From CS3-C152 sp964347025 (lineage in GTDB: Archaea > Aenigmatarchaeota > Aenigmatarchaeia > QMZP01 > QMZT01): a DNA stretch of 31,655 bases. This document shows positions 5,297 through 14,710 of the stretch, in pieces. The notes below the pieces were generated by a model that worked only from the letters and a program-made list of their open reading frames with translations, did no database searches and was not told where the DNA came from. Every line of letters begins with the position of its first letter. The first letter of the stretch is position 1. The position numbers and the translations under genes are program-made. The stretch covers positions 1-31,655 of the forward strand of contig CAYFWU010000011.1 in the NCBI GenBank assembly GCA_964347025.1, in the 5' to 3' direction.

Positions 5297-6772
5297 TTGG
5301 TAGGTATGTCTTTCGTGACGCTCATTAAGAGCTTTGAAGAGGAGAAGGAATGGGTAAGGTATCAGATAGAGTCTTTCAACAATTTCACTGATTTTGGTTT
5401 ACAGAAAATAATAAACGAAGTGGGGACGGTCAGGGTTGTTCAGGAGACAGAGGATCTGAAACTGAAATTCGGAGAGGTGGAGATAGGAAAGCCGATGGTT
5501 AACGAGGCTGATGGTTCTGCAAGGAGAATATATCCTAACGAGGCGAGGATTAGAAACCTAACGTACATGGCGCCTGTATACGTAACGATAACCCCCGTGT
5601 TCAACGGTGTACAGGAAAAATCAGAGAAGGTCCACGTGGGGGATTTGCCCATAATGATAAGATCAAAAATCTGTATGCTTTCGGGTTTGGATGATAACAA
5701 GACGATTGATGTTGGAGAAGATCCTGCCGATCCGGGAGGTTACTTTGTGATCAACGGGACAGAGAGAGTCCTAGTTCTGATAGAGGAAATCGCTTCCAAC
5801 AAACCTATATTTGAAAAAGGCGGAGAAGGAGGAGTAACGGTAAGGATAAACTCCGAAAGATCAGGATTCAAGCAGAGGCATCTCATAGAGATGAAGCCCG
5901 ATGGGGAGATGACAATATCCTTTGCGAATATCAAAAAACTTCCGATTGTGGTTTTGCTGAAGGCCCTTGGCATGGAGAATGACAAGGAATTATGTTCACT
6001 GATATCAAAGAATGAAAGGATTCTGAATGAATTCTATACGAATCTTTACGAAACCGATGTGATAACGGCTGAGGAGGCATTTGATTTCATAGGAAGGAAA
6101 CTGAAGGTCTCGAAGGACTACGTCAAGGAAAGGGTCAGCCAGATTCTCGATCGTTATCTGCTTCCGCACTTGGGACAGGAAGTTGGTGACAGATTGAGAA
6201 AGGACAAATATCTGGCAAGAACCATAAGGAAATGCATCTCAGTCAAGCTTGGTTTTTCTCCTGACGATGACATAGATCACTATTCCAACAAGCGCTTGTT
6301 AATGTCAGGAGAGCTCTTTGAACAGCTCTTCAGATCAATACTCTTGGGCAGGTGGGGGTTGATAGCTAAAATGACGTACAACTACCAGAAATTGGTCAAG
6401 CGCGGGAAGTTCCCTTCAGTCCAGTCGATAATAGAGGCGAATACCGTTACGAAACAGATCCTTTCCTCGCTAGCGACGGGAACTTGGATTGGAGGCAGAA
6501 CGGGCGTTTCGCAGAGGCTGGACAGAAGTTCTTACATAAAAACAATATCCCATTTACGATCCGTACTTTCTCCTTTAACCTCAACGCAAGAGCATTTCCT
6601 TGCGAGGCAGATACACCCAACCGAGTGGGGAAGACTGTGCCCTGCCGAGACACCTGAAGGTTCTTCAATAGGTCTGAGAAAACATCTAGCTCTCCTAACT
6701 GAAATAACGCCAGGTATCTCGGAAAAGAGGGAAAAGGAATTTATCAGTGTTTTGCAGTCAAAGGGGATTTAA
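5297..6772 (+). CDS. rpoB2: RNA polymerase subunit B'' (N-terminal half of B)
   Basis: The 491-residue protein is the N-terminal half of the second largest polymerase subunit: protrusion, lobe and the start of the fork. Seen are PGGYFVINGTERVLV around residues 151-165 and the fork motif HPTEWGRLCPAETPEGSSIG near residues 435-455. Archaea with a split B break the chain near this point, as here. The first possible start is TTG at 5297, with TTGGAG 8 nt upstream; ATG at 5306 would shorten the protein by three residues. The stop overlaps the ATG of rpoB1 by one base (TAATG), so the two halves are probably translationally coupled. Confidence 0.96.
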   Translation: MVGMSFVTLIKSFEEEKEWVRYQIESFNNFTDFGLQKIINEVGTVRVVQETEDLKLKFGEVEIGKPMVNEADGSARRIYPNEARIRNLTYMAPVYVTITPVFNGVQEKSEKVHVGDLPIMIRSKICMLSGLDDNKTIDVGEDPADPGGYFVINGTERVLVLIEEIASNKPIFEKGGEGGVTVRINSERSGFKQRHLIEMKPDGEMTISFANIKKLPIVVLLKALGMENDKELCSLISKNERILNEFYTNLYETDVITAEEAFDFIGRKLKVSKDYVKERVSQILDRYLLPHLGQEVGDRLRKDKYLARTIRKCISVKLGFSPDDDIDHYSNKRLLMSGELFEQLFRSILLGRWGLIAKMTYNYQKLVKRGKFPSVQSIIEANTVTKQILSSLATGTWIGGRTGVSQRLDRSSYIKTISHLRSVLSPLTSTQEHFLARQIHPTEWGRLCPAETPEGSSIGLRKHLALLTEITPGISEKREKEFISVLQSKGI

Positions 6773-8610
6773 TGAAAAGAAAGAAGACAAAAAAGGCCAA
6801 AGTGAAGAGAGAACTGAAAGAAAAGGTTGACATATACTTCAATGGAGATTTCATAGGGGTCACGGGCAAACCAGAAGAGTTTACAAAGAGCATAAAGAAA
6901 AAGAGAAGGCACAACATACTGCCTGACGAGTTGAATATTTCTTACCATCCTGATTTCAACGAGGTAAGGATAAATACGGATTCGGGCAGAGCAAGGAGGC
7001 CTCTCATAATTGTGGAGAACGGGAAACCGAAGATCACGAATGATCACATACGTAAATTGGAGGCAGGTAAAATAACATGGAACTACCTGTTGAAACACGG
7101 CATAATAGAATATGTGGATGCGGAGGAGGAGGAAAACGCCTACATAGCCATAGGTCCGAAGGAGCTAACAAGGGAGCATACGCACCTGGAGTTAAACCCC
7201 ATACTCATCCTTGGCATTTCGGCAAGTCTCACTCCCTTCGCCGAGTACAACAGAGGGGACAGGGTCAACTACGGATCCAAGATGGTGGGACAGGCGATAG
7301 GGGCACCTGTGGATAATTTCCTGATAAGAACTGATACGAAGTTCAACATCCTGACCTATTCTCAAGCTCCCATGGTGGAAACAAAGACCGATCGCATTCT
7401 TAAACAACATCCTTATGGGCAGAATATCGTTGTTGCAGTAATGTGCTGGGATGGATTTAACCTTAACGATGCCGTGGTCATAAACAAATCATCCCTGGAA
7501 AGAGGGATGTTCAGATCCTTCTACTTCAGAACTTACGAAACCCTTCGAAAGCGCTACTGGGGAGGACAGGAGGATATAATAAGCGTACCCGAACCAGGAA
7601 TAAAGGGCTACAGAGGTGATGAATCATACAAAGACATACCTGAAGACGGGATAATAAACCCGGAAACCGTAGTCGAATCTGATTCTGTTTTAATAGGCAA
7701 GACCTCACCTCTCCGTTTCTTGACAGGAGGGGATTTCACGACGGATATAGAGAACAAGAGGGAGTCTTCCATAACCGTTCGTTATGGCGAAAGGGGTGTT
7801 ATAGATAAGGTTCTGATAACCGAAACAGCAAACGGAGAACAGCTGTTCAAGATAAGGATAAGGGATGAAAGAATCCCGGAACTTGGAGATAAGTTCGCGA
7901 CCAGGCACGGGCAAAAGGGAGTGACGGCCCTACTCGTTCCCCACGAAGATATGCCATTCACAAGGGACGGGGTTGTCCCTGACATAATTTTCAACCCGCA
8001 TGGTATTCCTTCAAGGATGACAGTCAGCCAGCTTTTGGAGACTTTGGTTGCGAAATTCGGGGCGCTGAATGGAGAAAAGATTGATGGTTCCTCATTCAGC
8101 GGGATCAAGGAAGATTTCGTAAGAAAGGGACTGAACAAACTGGGTTTCAGGGACGACGGAAAGGAAACCCTGTATGATGGCAGAACGGGCAAGGTTTACA
8201 AGGTTATGATTTTCACCGGACCGGCCTACTACATGAAACTTGATCACATGGTTGCTGACAAGATACATGCCCGTTCAAAGGGTCCGGTGACCCTGTTAAC
8301 CAGGCAGCCAACCGAAGGCCGGTCAAAGAGAGGCGGCCTAAGGCTTGGAGAGATGGAACAGCAATGTCTCGTAGGGCATGGAGCTGCCTTAACGCTCAAG
8401 GAAAGATTTTCATCGGACGAGACAAACATACCAATATGTAAATCATGCGGCCTGATAGCAATATACGACAAAAACAAAAACAAGACATCATGTCCCCTGT
8501 GCAAAGATTCGAAGGTACTCTGGGTTAACACATCTTACGCCTTCAAACTAACGCTTGATGAACTCAAATCAAGTTGTATGTATCCGAGGCTGAACGTGGT
8601 GGAAATATGA
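6772..8610 (+). CDS. rpoB1: RNA polymerase subunit B' (C-terminal half of B)
   Basis: The 612-residue protein is the C-terminal half of B: fork, hybrid-binding, wall, anchor and clamp parts. Motifs include GDKFATRHGQKGV near residues 370-382 (catalytic-site lysines), RGGLRLGEMEQQCLVGHGA near residues 521-540 and a C-terminal zinc ribbon with CKSCG and CPLC. The family consensus of the second motif is usually GEMERDCLIGHG, so the R and D are both Q here. The N terminus carries an extra basic stretch (MKRKKTKKAKVKREL). The stop overlaps the rpoA1 start by four bases (ATGA). Confidence 0.96.
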   Translation: MKRKKTKKAKVKRELKEKVDIYFNGDFIGVTGKPEEFTKSIKKKRRHNILPDELNISYHPDFNEVRINTDSGRARRPLIIVENGKPKITNDHIRKLEAGKITWNYLLKHGIIEYVDAEEEENAYIAIGPKELTREHTHLELNPILILGISASLTPFAEYNRGDRVNYGSKMVGQAIGAPVDNFLIRTDTKFNILTYSQAPMVETKTDRILKQHPYGQNIVVAVMCWDGFNLNDAVVINKSSLERGMFRSFYFRTYETLRKRYWGGQEDIISVPEPGIKGYRGDESYKDIPEDGIINPETVVESDSVLIGKTSPLRFLTGGDFTTDIENKRESSITVRYGERGVIDKVLITETANGEQLFKIRIRDERIPELGDKFATRHGQKGVTALLVPHEDMPFTRDGVVPDIIFNPHGIPSRMTVSQLLETLVAKFGALNGEKIDGSSFSGIKEDFVRKGLNKLGFRDDGKETLYDGRTGKVYKVMIFTGPAYYMKLDHMVADKIHARSKGPVTLLTRQPTEGRSKRGGLRLGEMEQQCLVGHGAALTLKERFSSDETNIPICKSCGLIAIYDKNKNKTSCPLCKDSKVLWVNTSYAFKLTLDELKSSCMYPRLNVVEI

Positions 8611-11102
8611 ATACCTCAAAAATAAGTTCAATGGAATTTGGAATACTCTCGCCCAGTTTAATAAAATCCTTAGCCACGGTTCGGATTGTCACCTCCGATC
8701 TCTATGATGCGGACGGTTACCCGGTGGACGGGGGTGTGATGGATCCCAGGATGGGTGTCGTGGACCCCGGACTTCGCTGCAGAACGTGCGGAGGAACGAT
8801 TGGAGACTGTCCAGGACACTTCGGTTACCTTGAGCTGGCAAGGCCTGTCGTTCACGTTCTCTACACCAAATACATATACCAGTTACTTAAGGCCACGTGC
8901 AGCAAATGCGGGAGACTGCTTAACAGGGATCCAAAATCCCTGGATCATGTTTCGAAAAGTCCCCTGAAGAAATGTCCGCACTGCGGCAGGCAAGGGAAAA
9001 AACTGAGTTTCGTAAAACCTTATACCTATTACCATGGTAAGGATGAGTTAAGTCCGTCCCAAATAAGGGAATGGTTTGAGAGGATGCCAAACGGGGAGCT
9101 TAAAAAGATAGGATTTAATGGAGGCAGACCCGAGTGGTTAATCCTGACGTTATTCCCAATACCACCCGTAACCATGCGCCCAAGCATCACGCTGGAGACA
9201 GGTGAGAGATCAGAGGATGATCTGACGCATAAACTGGTTGATATCGTAAGAATTAACCAGTCACTTAAAGAGAATATAGACATAGGGGCGCCGGAATTTA
9301 TTCTGAACGATCTGTGGGAACTTTCACAGTATCACGTGGCGACCTACTTTGACAATGAATTGACAGGCATACCCCAGGCAAGACACAGGTCAGGACGTCC
9401 GTTAAAGGGAATAGTACAGAGACTTAAGGCAAAGGAGGGACGAATACGTGGGAATTTACTGGGTAAAAGGGTCGACTTCTCTTCCCGAACCGTTATCTCA
9501 CCAGACCCTACGCTGTCAATAAATGAGGTCGGGGTTCCGGAACAGGTGGCAGCGGAGCTAACAATACCGGAAATAATCACGCCTCTCAACGTCAAGAACA
9601 TAAAGGAATTGATAAGCGAGGGCGATGTTAATTACATCACAAGACCCGACGGGAGAAAGATAAAGGTCACAGAGGAAAACAAAAAAGACCTGATAAAAAA
9701 TCTTACCAATGGATGGAGCGTTGATAGACAGCTACAGGATGGAGACGTCGTACTTTTCAACCGTCAGCCGTCACTTCACAGGGTTTCAGTGATGGTTCAT
9801 AAGGTAAGGGTAATGCCCTACCGGACGTTCCGAATGAACCCCAGTGTATGTGCCCCCTACAATGCGGATTTCGACGGGGACGAGATGAATATACATGCCC
9901 TCCAATCAGAGGAAGCGAGGGTGGAGGCCTCAATGATTATGGACGTAAAGAACAACATAATATCTCCCAGGTTCGGAGGCCCTCTCGTCGGACTTGATCT
10001 TGATCAGATTTCCGGTGTTTACCTTCTTACCAACAAAGAAACCGTCATGACGAAGGAAGAGGCAACCCAGCTGTTTGCAGCCGCAGGTCTGGATGTTGAC
10101 CTGCTTGATAAAGAAAAGTTAACGGGAAAGGAAATCGTTAGCGTTATGCTCCCCAAGGAATTGAACATGGAATTCAAGGCGAGTTCATGCAAGGAATGTG
10201 ACACATGTTCAAAGGAGAACTGTGAATACGATTGCTGGGTTTCCATCAAGAACGGTGAACTTAAGAAAGGGGTTTTGGACAGCAATGCTGTCGGAGCCTT
10301 TAAGGGAAGGATCATAAACAAGGTCAGAAGACTGGTGGATGAGGAAAAGCTCAAGAATTTCATAGACAACCTCGGAAGGCTGGGTGTTGCGTATCTGATG
10401 TCAAGAGGATTTTCAATAGGCCTTTCTGATTTGGATCTGCCCTCAAATGTCAGAAAGAGGATAGAAAGGGAGATAGAAAATGCCCAGAAGGAGGCAAATG
10501 ATCTTGTTGTAAAATTCAATAAAGATAAGCTAAAGGTTTTGCCTGGTATGACAACGGAAGAATCCTTGGAGACGCAGATACTTTCCGTCTTGGCTGAGGG
10601 ACTAAACACGGTAAGCGACATAATGATAAAGAACATAAAAGAGAGCGATATTATACACATGACCAAGTCAGGTGCGAAGGGATCGAATATAAACACAACG
10701 CAGATGGCTGCGGTTGTTGGTTCGGAAACAATCCTTGGTAAAAGAATACACAGGGGTTACCTGAACAGGATAACTCCACATTTCAAGGCAGGTGATTTGT
10801 CCCCGACGGCTCATGGTTTTGTTGCGAGAGGATTCAAGCAGGGGCTAACGCCTTTTGAATTTTTCTGGAACGTTATGAATGGAAGGGAAGGCCTGATGGA
10901 CAAATCCCTACGAACTAGAAAGTCCGGTTACATGCAAAGGAGACTCATGAACTCGCTGCAGGACTTAAAGGTAATGGAAGATATGACAATGAGAGACTCC
11001 AACGGAAACATTGTACAGTTCCGTGTAGGAGAGGATGGTGTAGACCCGACAAAATCGGACTGGGGAAGCCTTAACTGGATAGACCACATAAAACACGGGT
11101 GA
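8607..11102 (+). CDS. rpoA1: RNA polymerase subunit A' (largest subunit, N-terminal part)
   Basis: The 831-residue protein carries the catalytic centre. NADFDGDEMN at about residues 419-428 holds the three aspartates that bind magnesium. The N-terminal zinc sites are CRTCGG...CPGHFG and CSKCG...CPHCG. The RQPSLHR motif lies near residue 388, and FYARGF-like and bridge-helix regions follow (GFVARGFKQGLTPFEFF). The start is ATG 8607, which overlaps the rpoB1 stop and has GGTGG just upstream. An ATG 33 nt earlier is inside rpoB1, lacks these signals and adds no conserved residues. It is followed after 4 nt by rpoA2. Confidence 0.96.
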   Translation: MNTSKISSMEFGILSPSLIKSLATVRIVTSDLYDADGYPVDGGVMDPRMGVVDPGLRCRTCGGTIGDCPGHFGYLELARPVVHVLYTKYIYQLLKATCSKCGRLLNRDPKSLDHVSKSPLKKCPHCGRQGKKLSFVKPYTYYHGKDELSPSQIREWFERMPNGELKKIGFNGGRPEWLILTLFPIPPVTMRPSITLETGERSEDDLTHKLVDIVRINQSLKENIDIGAPEFILNDLWELSQYHVATYFDNELTGIPQARHRSGRPLKGIVQRLKAKEGRIRGNLLGKRVDFSSRTVISPDPTLSINEVGVPEQVAAELTIPEIITPLNVKNIKELISEGDVNYITRPDGRKIKVTEENKKDLIKNLTNGWSVDRQLQDGDVVLFNRQPSLHRVSVMVHKVRVMPYRTFRMNPSVCAPYNADFDGDEMNIHALQSEEARVEASMIMDVKNNIISPRFGGPLVGLDLDQISGVYLLTNKETVMTKEEATQLFAAAGLDVDLLDKEKLTGKEIVSVMLPKELNMEFKASSCKECDTCSKENCEYDCWVSIKNGELKKGVLDSNAVGAFKGRIINKVRRLVDEEKLKNFIDNLGRLGVAYLMSRGFSIGLSDLDLPSNVRKRIEREIENAQKEANDLVVKFNKDKLKVLPGMTTEESLETQILSVLAEGLNTVSDIMIKNIKESDIIHMTKSGAKGSNINTTQMAAVVGSETILGKRIHRGYLNRITPHFKAGDLSPTAHGFVARGFKQGLTPFEFFWNVMNGREGLMDKSLRTRKSGYMQRRLMNSLQDLKVMEDMTMRDSNGNIVQFRVGEDGVDPTKSDWGSLNWIDHIKHG

Positions 11103-11106
11103 AGAG

Positions 11107-12486
11107 ATGAGATCGCAATTACCTCCAAAGATAATGAAGGATGTTGAAGATTATATTAGAGAGCATAACATATCAGATAGTGATGGGAAAGAAATAATGG
11201 AGAGGGTCCGAAAGTTCTACCGCAGGGCTCTATATGATCCCGAGGAAGCTGTCGGTGTGGTGACAGCTCAATCACTTTCTGAACCAGCTACGCAGATGAC
11301 GATGCGTACATACCATTTTGCGGGAACAGCAGGAATCCAGGTTACCTTGGGTCTTCCTAGGCTCATAGAGATATTTGATGCCAAGAAGGAGCCCGAGACC
11401 CCGAGCATGACAATCTACCTAAAACCTGATTATCAAACAGAAACCAAGGCGATAGAGGTCGCGAAAAAAATAAAAGAGGTGAAGCTCAGAGACTTCGTTC
11501 TCACCGATGTGATAGATCTGGTGAACCTGACTGTTAAATGTAGGTTGGATTCTGACAAACTCAAGAAATTCGAACTTGAACCCAAGGGCCTCATAAAGCA
11601 CATAAAATTGAAAAACATAGATTGCGAGGTAAAGGGCAACGAGTTGACAGGGATTTCGAAAAAGATGGAGAATGTGAATTTACACAAGTTAAAGTACAAG
11701 TTACTTGAGTCCCATATAAAGGGAGTGAAAGGCGTTTCGCACGTAATTGTCAGCAAGGATGAGAAAGGGGAGTGGTTCATAACCACGCTGGGATCGAATC
11801 TAAAGAAGGTATTTGATATAGACGGCGTGGATTACAAGAGAACGGTAAGCAACAACCCCTTCGAAATTTATGATCTGCTCGGCGTGGAGGCAGCCCGAAA
11901 TTCGATAATAAGAGAAGCCATAGGCACGATTGAAGAACAGGGCCTGGGGGTGGATATTCGATACGTGACAATCCTTGCCGATCTTATGACGTCCACAGGA
12001 AAGATAATGGGCATCGGAAGGTATGGAATAGCGGGGAATAAGGACTCTGTTCTCGCACGAATGGCCTTTGAGGAGACCAAGAAACATATAATATCAGCTT
12101 CTGTTGATGGTCTGAAAGATCCTCTGAAGGGTCATGTGGAAAACATAATCATGAACCAGTTAATACCAATGGGAACGGGGGCTTTCGACCTGATAGGCAG
12201 AATACCGGAGGGGAAACCAAAACCTGAAAAGCCAGAGAAAATGGAGGAGAAAACAAAGGCAATCGTCAAGAAACCCAAACCAAAGAAACCGGTAAAGAAA
12301 CCCAAAATCAAAAAGCCAAAGGTGAAGAAGCCTGCAAAGAAACCGGTAAAGAAACCAAAAGCTAAAAAGGTGAAGACCAAGAAACCGAAACCCAAAACCA
12401 AAAAGCCAAAGGTGAAGAAAACAAAGGCCAAAAAACCTTCGAAGCCCCGCGCCAAAAAACCAAAAAAGAAGGGCAAAAAGAAATAA
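11107..12486 (+). CDS. rpoA2: RNA polymerase subunit A'' with long Lys/Pro-rich tail
   Basis: Residues 1 to about 372 are the C-terminal part of the largest subunit: trigger-loop region (GVVTAQSLSEPATQMTMRTY near residue 50), jaw and clamp segments, and the conserved end LIPMGTGAFDLIGRIPEGK. The following ~85 residues are almost only Lys, Pro, Ala, Val and Thr in KKPK-type repeats, resembling histone H1 tails. Such a tail is not part of the usual subunit, which ends near 370-400 residues. It is in frame, ends in a normal stop and its codons vary, so it is not simple slippage of one DNA unit. It probably contacts nucleic acid (inference). Confidence 0.95.
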   Translation: MRSQLPPKIMKDVEDYIREHNISDSDGKEIMERVRKFYRRALYDPEEAVGVVTAQSLSEPATQMTMRTYHFAGTAGIQVTLGLPRLIEIFDAKKEPETPSMTIYLKPDYQTETKAIEVAKKIKEVKLRDFVLTDVIDLVNLTVKCRLDSDKLKKFELEPKGLIKHIKLKNIDCEVKGNELTGISKKMENVNLHKLKYKLLESHIKGVKGVSHVIVSKDEKGEWFITTLGSNLKKVFDIDGVDYKRTVSNNPFEIYDLLGVEAARNSIIREAIGTIEEQGLGVDIRYVTILADLMTSTGKIMGIGRYGIAGNKDSVLARMAFEETKKHIISASVDGLKDPLKGHVENIIMNQLIPMGTGAFDLIGRIPEGKPKPEKPEKMEEKTKAIVKKPKPKKPVKKPKIKKPKVKKPAKKPVKKPKAKKVKTKKPKPKTKKPKVKKTKAKKPSKPRAKKPKKKGKKK

Positions 12487-12537
12487 GCTTAAATATACTT
12501 CTTAATAAATCTAAAGATATTCACATTAGAGGTAACG
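12487..12537 (+). promoter_or_regulatory. promoter and Shine-Dalgarno of the uL6-eL32 unit
   Basis: CTTAAATATACTTC (about 12488-12501) is a good TATA box immediately after rpoA2. AGAGGTAA near 12529-12536 provides the ribosome binding site before the ATG at 12541. This indicates a transcription unit separate from the polymerase cluster. Confidence 0.55.
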
Positions 12538-12540
12538 GAT

Positions 12541-13137
12541 ATGCTAAAGAATGAAATTGCAATCCCTAAAGAGGTGGAAGCCAGGATAGAAAATGGCAGA
12601 CTCTATGCCAAAGGGAGCAAGGGAGAGGTAAGCAAGGAATTCAAACATCCGAATGTGAAAATGGGGATAGATAACGGAAAGGTTGTTCTAACCTCGGATA
12701 TCGAGAGAAAAAAGACCAAGGCCATAATGGGAACATGGACTGTTCTGATAACAAACATGTTCTTGGGTGTTGAAAAGGGATGGAAGAGCGAACTGAAGCT
12801 CGTTTATTCTCACTTCCCTGTAAAGATGAAAGTGGAGGAAGGAAAACTTTTGATAGAGAACTTTTTGGGAGAAAGAAGACCCAGGGAGGCTCCCATACCG
12901 GAGGATGTCAAGGTAGATGTGGAGAAGAACACGATCTTCGTAACGGGAGCGGACAAAGAAAGGGTTGGCCAGACAGCAGCGCACATAGAAGAGGTTACGA
13001 AGGTGAAGGGTTACGACAGAAGGGTTTTTCAGGATGGATGTTTCATAACAAAGAAACCGTATGTTATAGAGGTGGAAAATGAAGGAGAAAGAGGAACTGC
13101 TAGAGGTCAGGAAGAAAATAAAGAAGAAAAAGCCTGA
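12541..13137 (+). CDS. rpl6: ribosomal protein uL6
   Basis: The 198-residue protein is a large-subunit protein that binds 23S rRNA near the sarcin-ricin loop. The two L6 folds are visible: the first has RLYAKGSKGEVSKEF near residues 20-34, the second KLLIENFLGERRPREAPIP near residues 101-119 and ITGADKERVGQTAAHIE-like text (FVTGADKERVGQTAAHIEEV). The last ~20 residues are a charged tail that overlaps eL32 by 59 nt in another frame, more than the usual few bases. The neighbour eL32 is its normal archaeal partner, but the rest of the ribosomal-protein operon is absent. Confidence 0.95.
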   Translation: MLKNEIAIPKEVEARIENGRLYAKGSKGEVSKEFKHPNVKMGIDNGKVVLTSDIERKKTKAIMGTWTVLITNMFLGVEKGWKSELKLVYSHFPVKMKVEEGKLLIENFLGERRPREAPIPEDVKVDVEKNTIFVTGADKERVGQTAAHIEEVTKVKGYDRRVFQDGCFITKKPYVIEVENEGERGTARGQEENKEEKA

Positions 13138-13462
13138 GTTCAAGAGGCAGGAATGGTTCAGAAAGAAGTCGCTAGGTAAGAAATGGAGAAAGCCCAGAGG
13201 TATACACTCTAAGCTTCGAAGACAGGAGAAAGCTAAGGGAGCGCTCCCGAGACCCGGTTACGGCTCCCCTTCCGGCGTAAGGGGTCTGAACAGGGAAGGC
13301 TACAGAGAGGTTATCGTGAGGAACGCGAAAGACCTTGAGAATGTAAACCCGAAAGAAGACGTTGCTGTTATATCAAAAACTGTCGGCAGAAAGAAAAAAC
13401 TGGAGATTTTGGAAATGGCAAAGAAAAGGAATATAAAAGTTGGCAACTATAAATTAATTTAA
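13079..13462 (+). CDS. rpl32e: ribosomal protein eL32
   Basis: The 127-residue protein shows the eL32 signature: FKRQEWFRKKSLGKKWRKPR, RPGYGSPSGVRGL and a C-terminal AKKRNIKVGNYKL. It binds 23S rRNA and is shared by archaea and eukaryotes. Length is normal. Its ATG lies inside the end of the uL6 gene, in another reading frame, which suggests translational coupling. Confidence 0.95.
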   Translation: MKEKEELLEVRKKIKKKKPEFKRQEWFRKKSLGKKWRKPRGIHSKLRRQEKAKGALPRPGYGSPSGVRGLNREGYREVIVRNAKDLENVNPKEDVAVISKTVGRKKKLEILEMAKKRNIKVGNYKLI

Positions 13463-13481
13463 TAGATAAAGTTGATGTTTT

Positions 13482-13628
13482 ATGGAAAAGTGTCCTATGT
13501 GTGGAACCTTAGGGAGGGTATGGAACAGGAAACCAGAAGCGTTCTTGTGCCCTAAATGTTACACCTTTTTCTCTAGATTCGGGGTTGTACTGGAAACAGA
13601 GAGCGAACCATCTGAACTCTGGACATGA
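13482..13628 (+). CDS. small C4 zinc-ribbon protein (48 aa)
   Basis: This short reading frame begins MEKCPMCGTLGRVWNRKPEA and continues FLCPKCYTFFSRFG. The CPMC and CPKC pairs, 17 residues apart, form a plausible single zinc ribbon. It lies 19 nt after eL32, in the same direction, so it may be co-transcribed. No function can be assigned; similar tiny zinc proteins in archaea are often ribosome- or transcription-associated. Confidence 0.72.
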   Translation: MEKCPMCGTLGRVWNRKPEAFLCPKCYTFFSRFGVVLETESEPSELWT

Positions 13629-13665
13629 TACAATTTCGGGTATTTTTTTAACAAAAAATGAAAAA

Positions 13666-13696
13666 GTTTAAATATCTTACTTGGATATTTAACTAT
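13666..13696 (+). promoter_or_regulatory. TATA box for a leaderless transcript
   Basis: GTTTAAATATC (13667-13677) is about 25 nt before the ATG at 13697. This favours that ATG over the one at 13658, which lies upstream of the TATA box. Confidence 0.55.
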
Positions 13697-14029
13697 ATGG
13701 CTGATATCCGCTCTATTGACATGAAAAGGGGCGAAATACGGGTGAACTTAAAGATTTCTAGGAATGAATACGAGCTGCTCAGCCAGGAAACAAGGGATCT
13801 GCTGCTCGTACCAACCCAACCGAACATCTTGGACAGGCCCCTGACAACTGGAAAACTCGGGAACAGCAACAGGATCATGCTTCCCAAGAAAATTTTGGAT
13901 AAATACGAGATAATAGATCTCGAGAAGAAGGTTCCTGCAAAAACATTCAAAATAAATGATGAGGTTTACCTTCTCATAAAACTGAAAAGATCAAGCATTG
14001 GGATACCCATGTTCAAAGAGGTGAAATGA
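13697..14029 (+). CDS. uncharacterised protein upstream of KaiC-like ATPase (110 aa)
   Basis: I do not recognise the family. The protein starts MADIRSIDMKRGEIRVNLKI and has mixed helix/strand character with conserved-looking hydrophobic stretches (RDLLLVPTQPNILDRPL and KTFKINDEVYLLIKLKR). It has no cysteines and no membrane helix. The stop overlaps the next start by four bases (ATGA), so it is translationally coupled to the ATPase and probably works with it. The start at 13697 follows from the TATA position; a start at 13658 would add 13 residues. Confidence 0.75.
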   Translation: MADIRSIDMKRGEIRVNLKISRNEYELLSQETRDLLLVPTQPNILDRPLTTGKLGNSNRIMLPKKILDKYEIIDLEKKVPAKTFKINDEVYLLIKLKRSSIGIPMFKEVK

Positions 14030-14697
14030 TGGTGGTTACAACAGGCATCAGAAAACTGGACAATCTGTTAGGAGGTGGATTCCCATCGACCACGACAATA
14101 CTTTTGTCAGGAGGACCCGGTTCAGGGAAAACGCTCTTGGCTCTCAAATTCCTCATGGAGGGCGTTCGTAAAAAGGAGAAATGCTGTTTTGTTTCGCTCA
14201 ACGAAACCAGGGACGAACTTCTGAGGGCGTGTAAAAGGATAACCGGTTTGAAAGATGCCGAAAAATACATAGGGAAGAACCTAGCGATAGAACACATTCC
14301 CCTGGGTGAAAACATAACCATGAAGAAGTTCATAGACATCATCGCTTCCTACCCGGAAATAGACAGGCTTGTCATAGACAATGTTAACAAACTGCTGATA
14401 TTCTCAGAGAGCAACAGATGTTACAGGTTACACCTCTCCGAACTGGTGAGACATCTGAAAAACGCGGGCTGCTCACTACTACTGTGCGAAACCAAAGGGG
14501 ATAACATAGACACGGGAAACGGAGAATCTTTCGAGTGCGACGGTGTTCTCCATCTCTCATTCCTTGAACTTGAGGAGAAACCGATGAGAACCGTAACAGT
14601 TCACAAAATGAGATACGCAAATTTCGACCCTAAGATACCACATGAGTTTGTGATAGATGATAAGGATCTGAAGTTGGGGGCAACAAAGATCATATAG
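14026..14697 (+). CDS. KaiC/RadA-like single-domain ATPase
   Basis: The 223-residue protein has one RecA-fold domain: TGIRKLDNLLGGGFP at the start, Walker A GGPGSGKT (residues 29-36), a KaiC-type FVSLNETRDEL, and Walker B RLVIDNVN near residue 120. Single-domain KaiC-like ATPases are common in archaea and often act in signalling or with DNA/motility partners. The typical second KaiC domain and autophosphorylation sites are absent. It lies between two unknown genes in one apparent operon (13697-15718). Shine-Dalgarno GAGGTG lies just upstream of the start. Confidence 0.88.
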   Translation: MMVVTTGIRKLDNLLGGGFPSTTTILLSGGPGSGKTLLALKFLMEGVRKKEKCCFVSLNETRDELLRACKRITGLKDAEKYIGKNLAIEHIPLGENITMKKFIDIIASYPEIDRLVIDNVNKLLIFSESNRCYRLHLSELVRHLKNAGCSLLLCETKGDNIDTGNGESFECDGVLHLSFLELEEKPMRTVTVHKMRYANFDPKIPHEFVIDDKDLKLGATKII

Positions 14698-14710
14698 AAA
14701 AATCTAAATT

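Noticed and set aside
10019..10696. A 225-codon minus-strand frame
   Set aside because: It is antisense to rpoA1, which has unmistakable domains; the frame is a by-product of codon bias.
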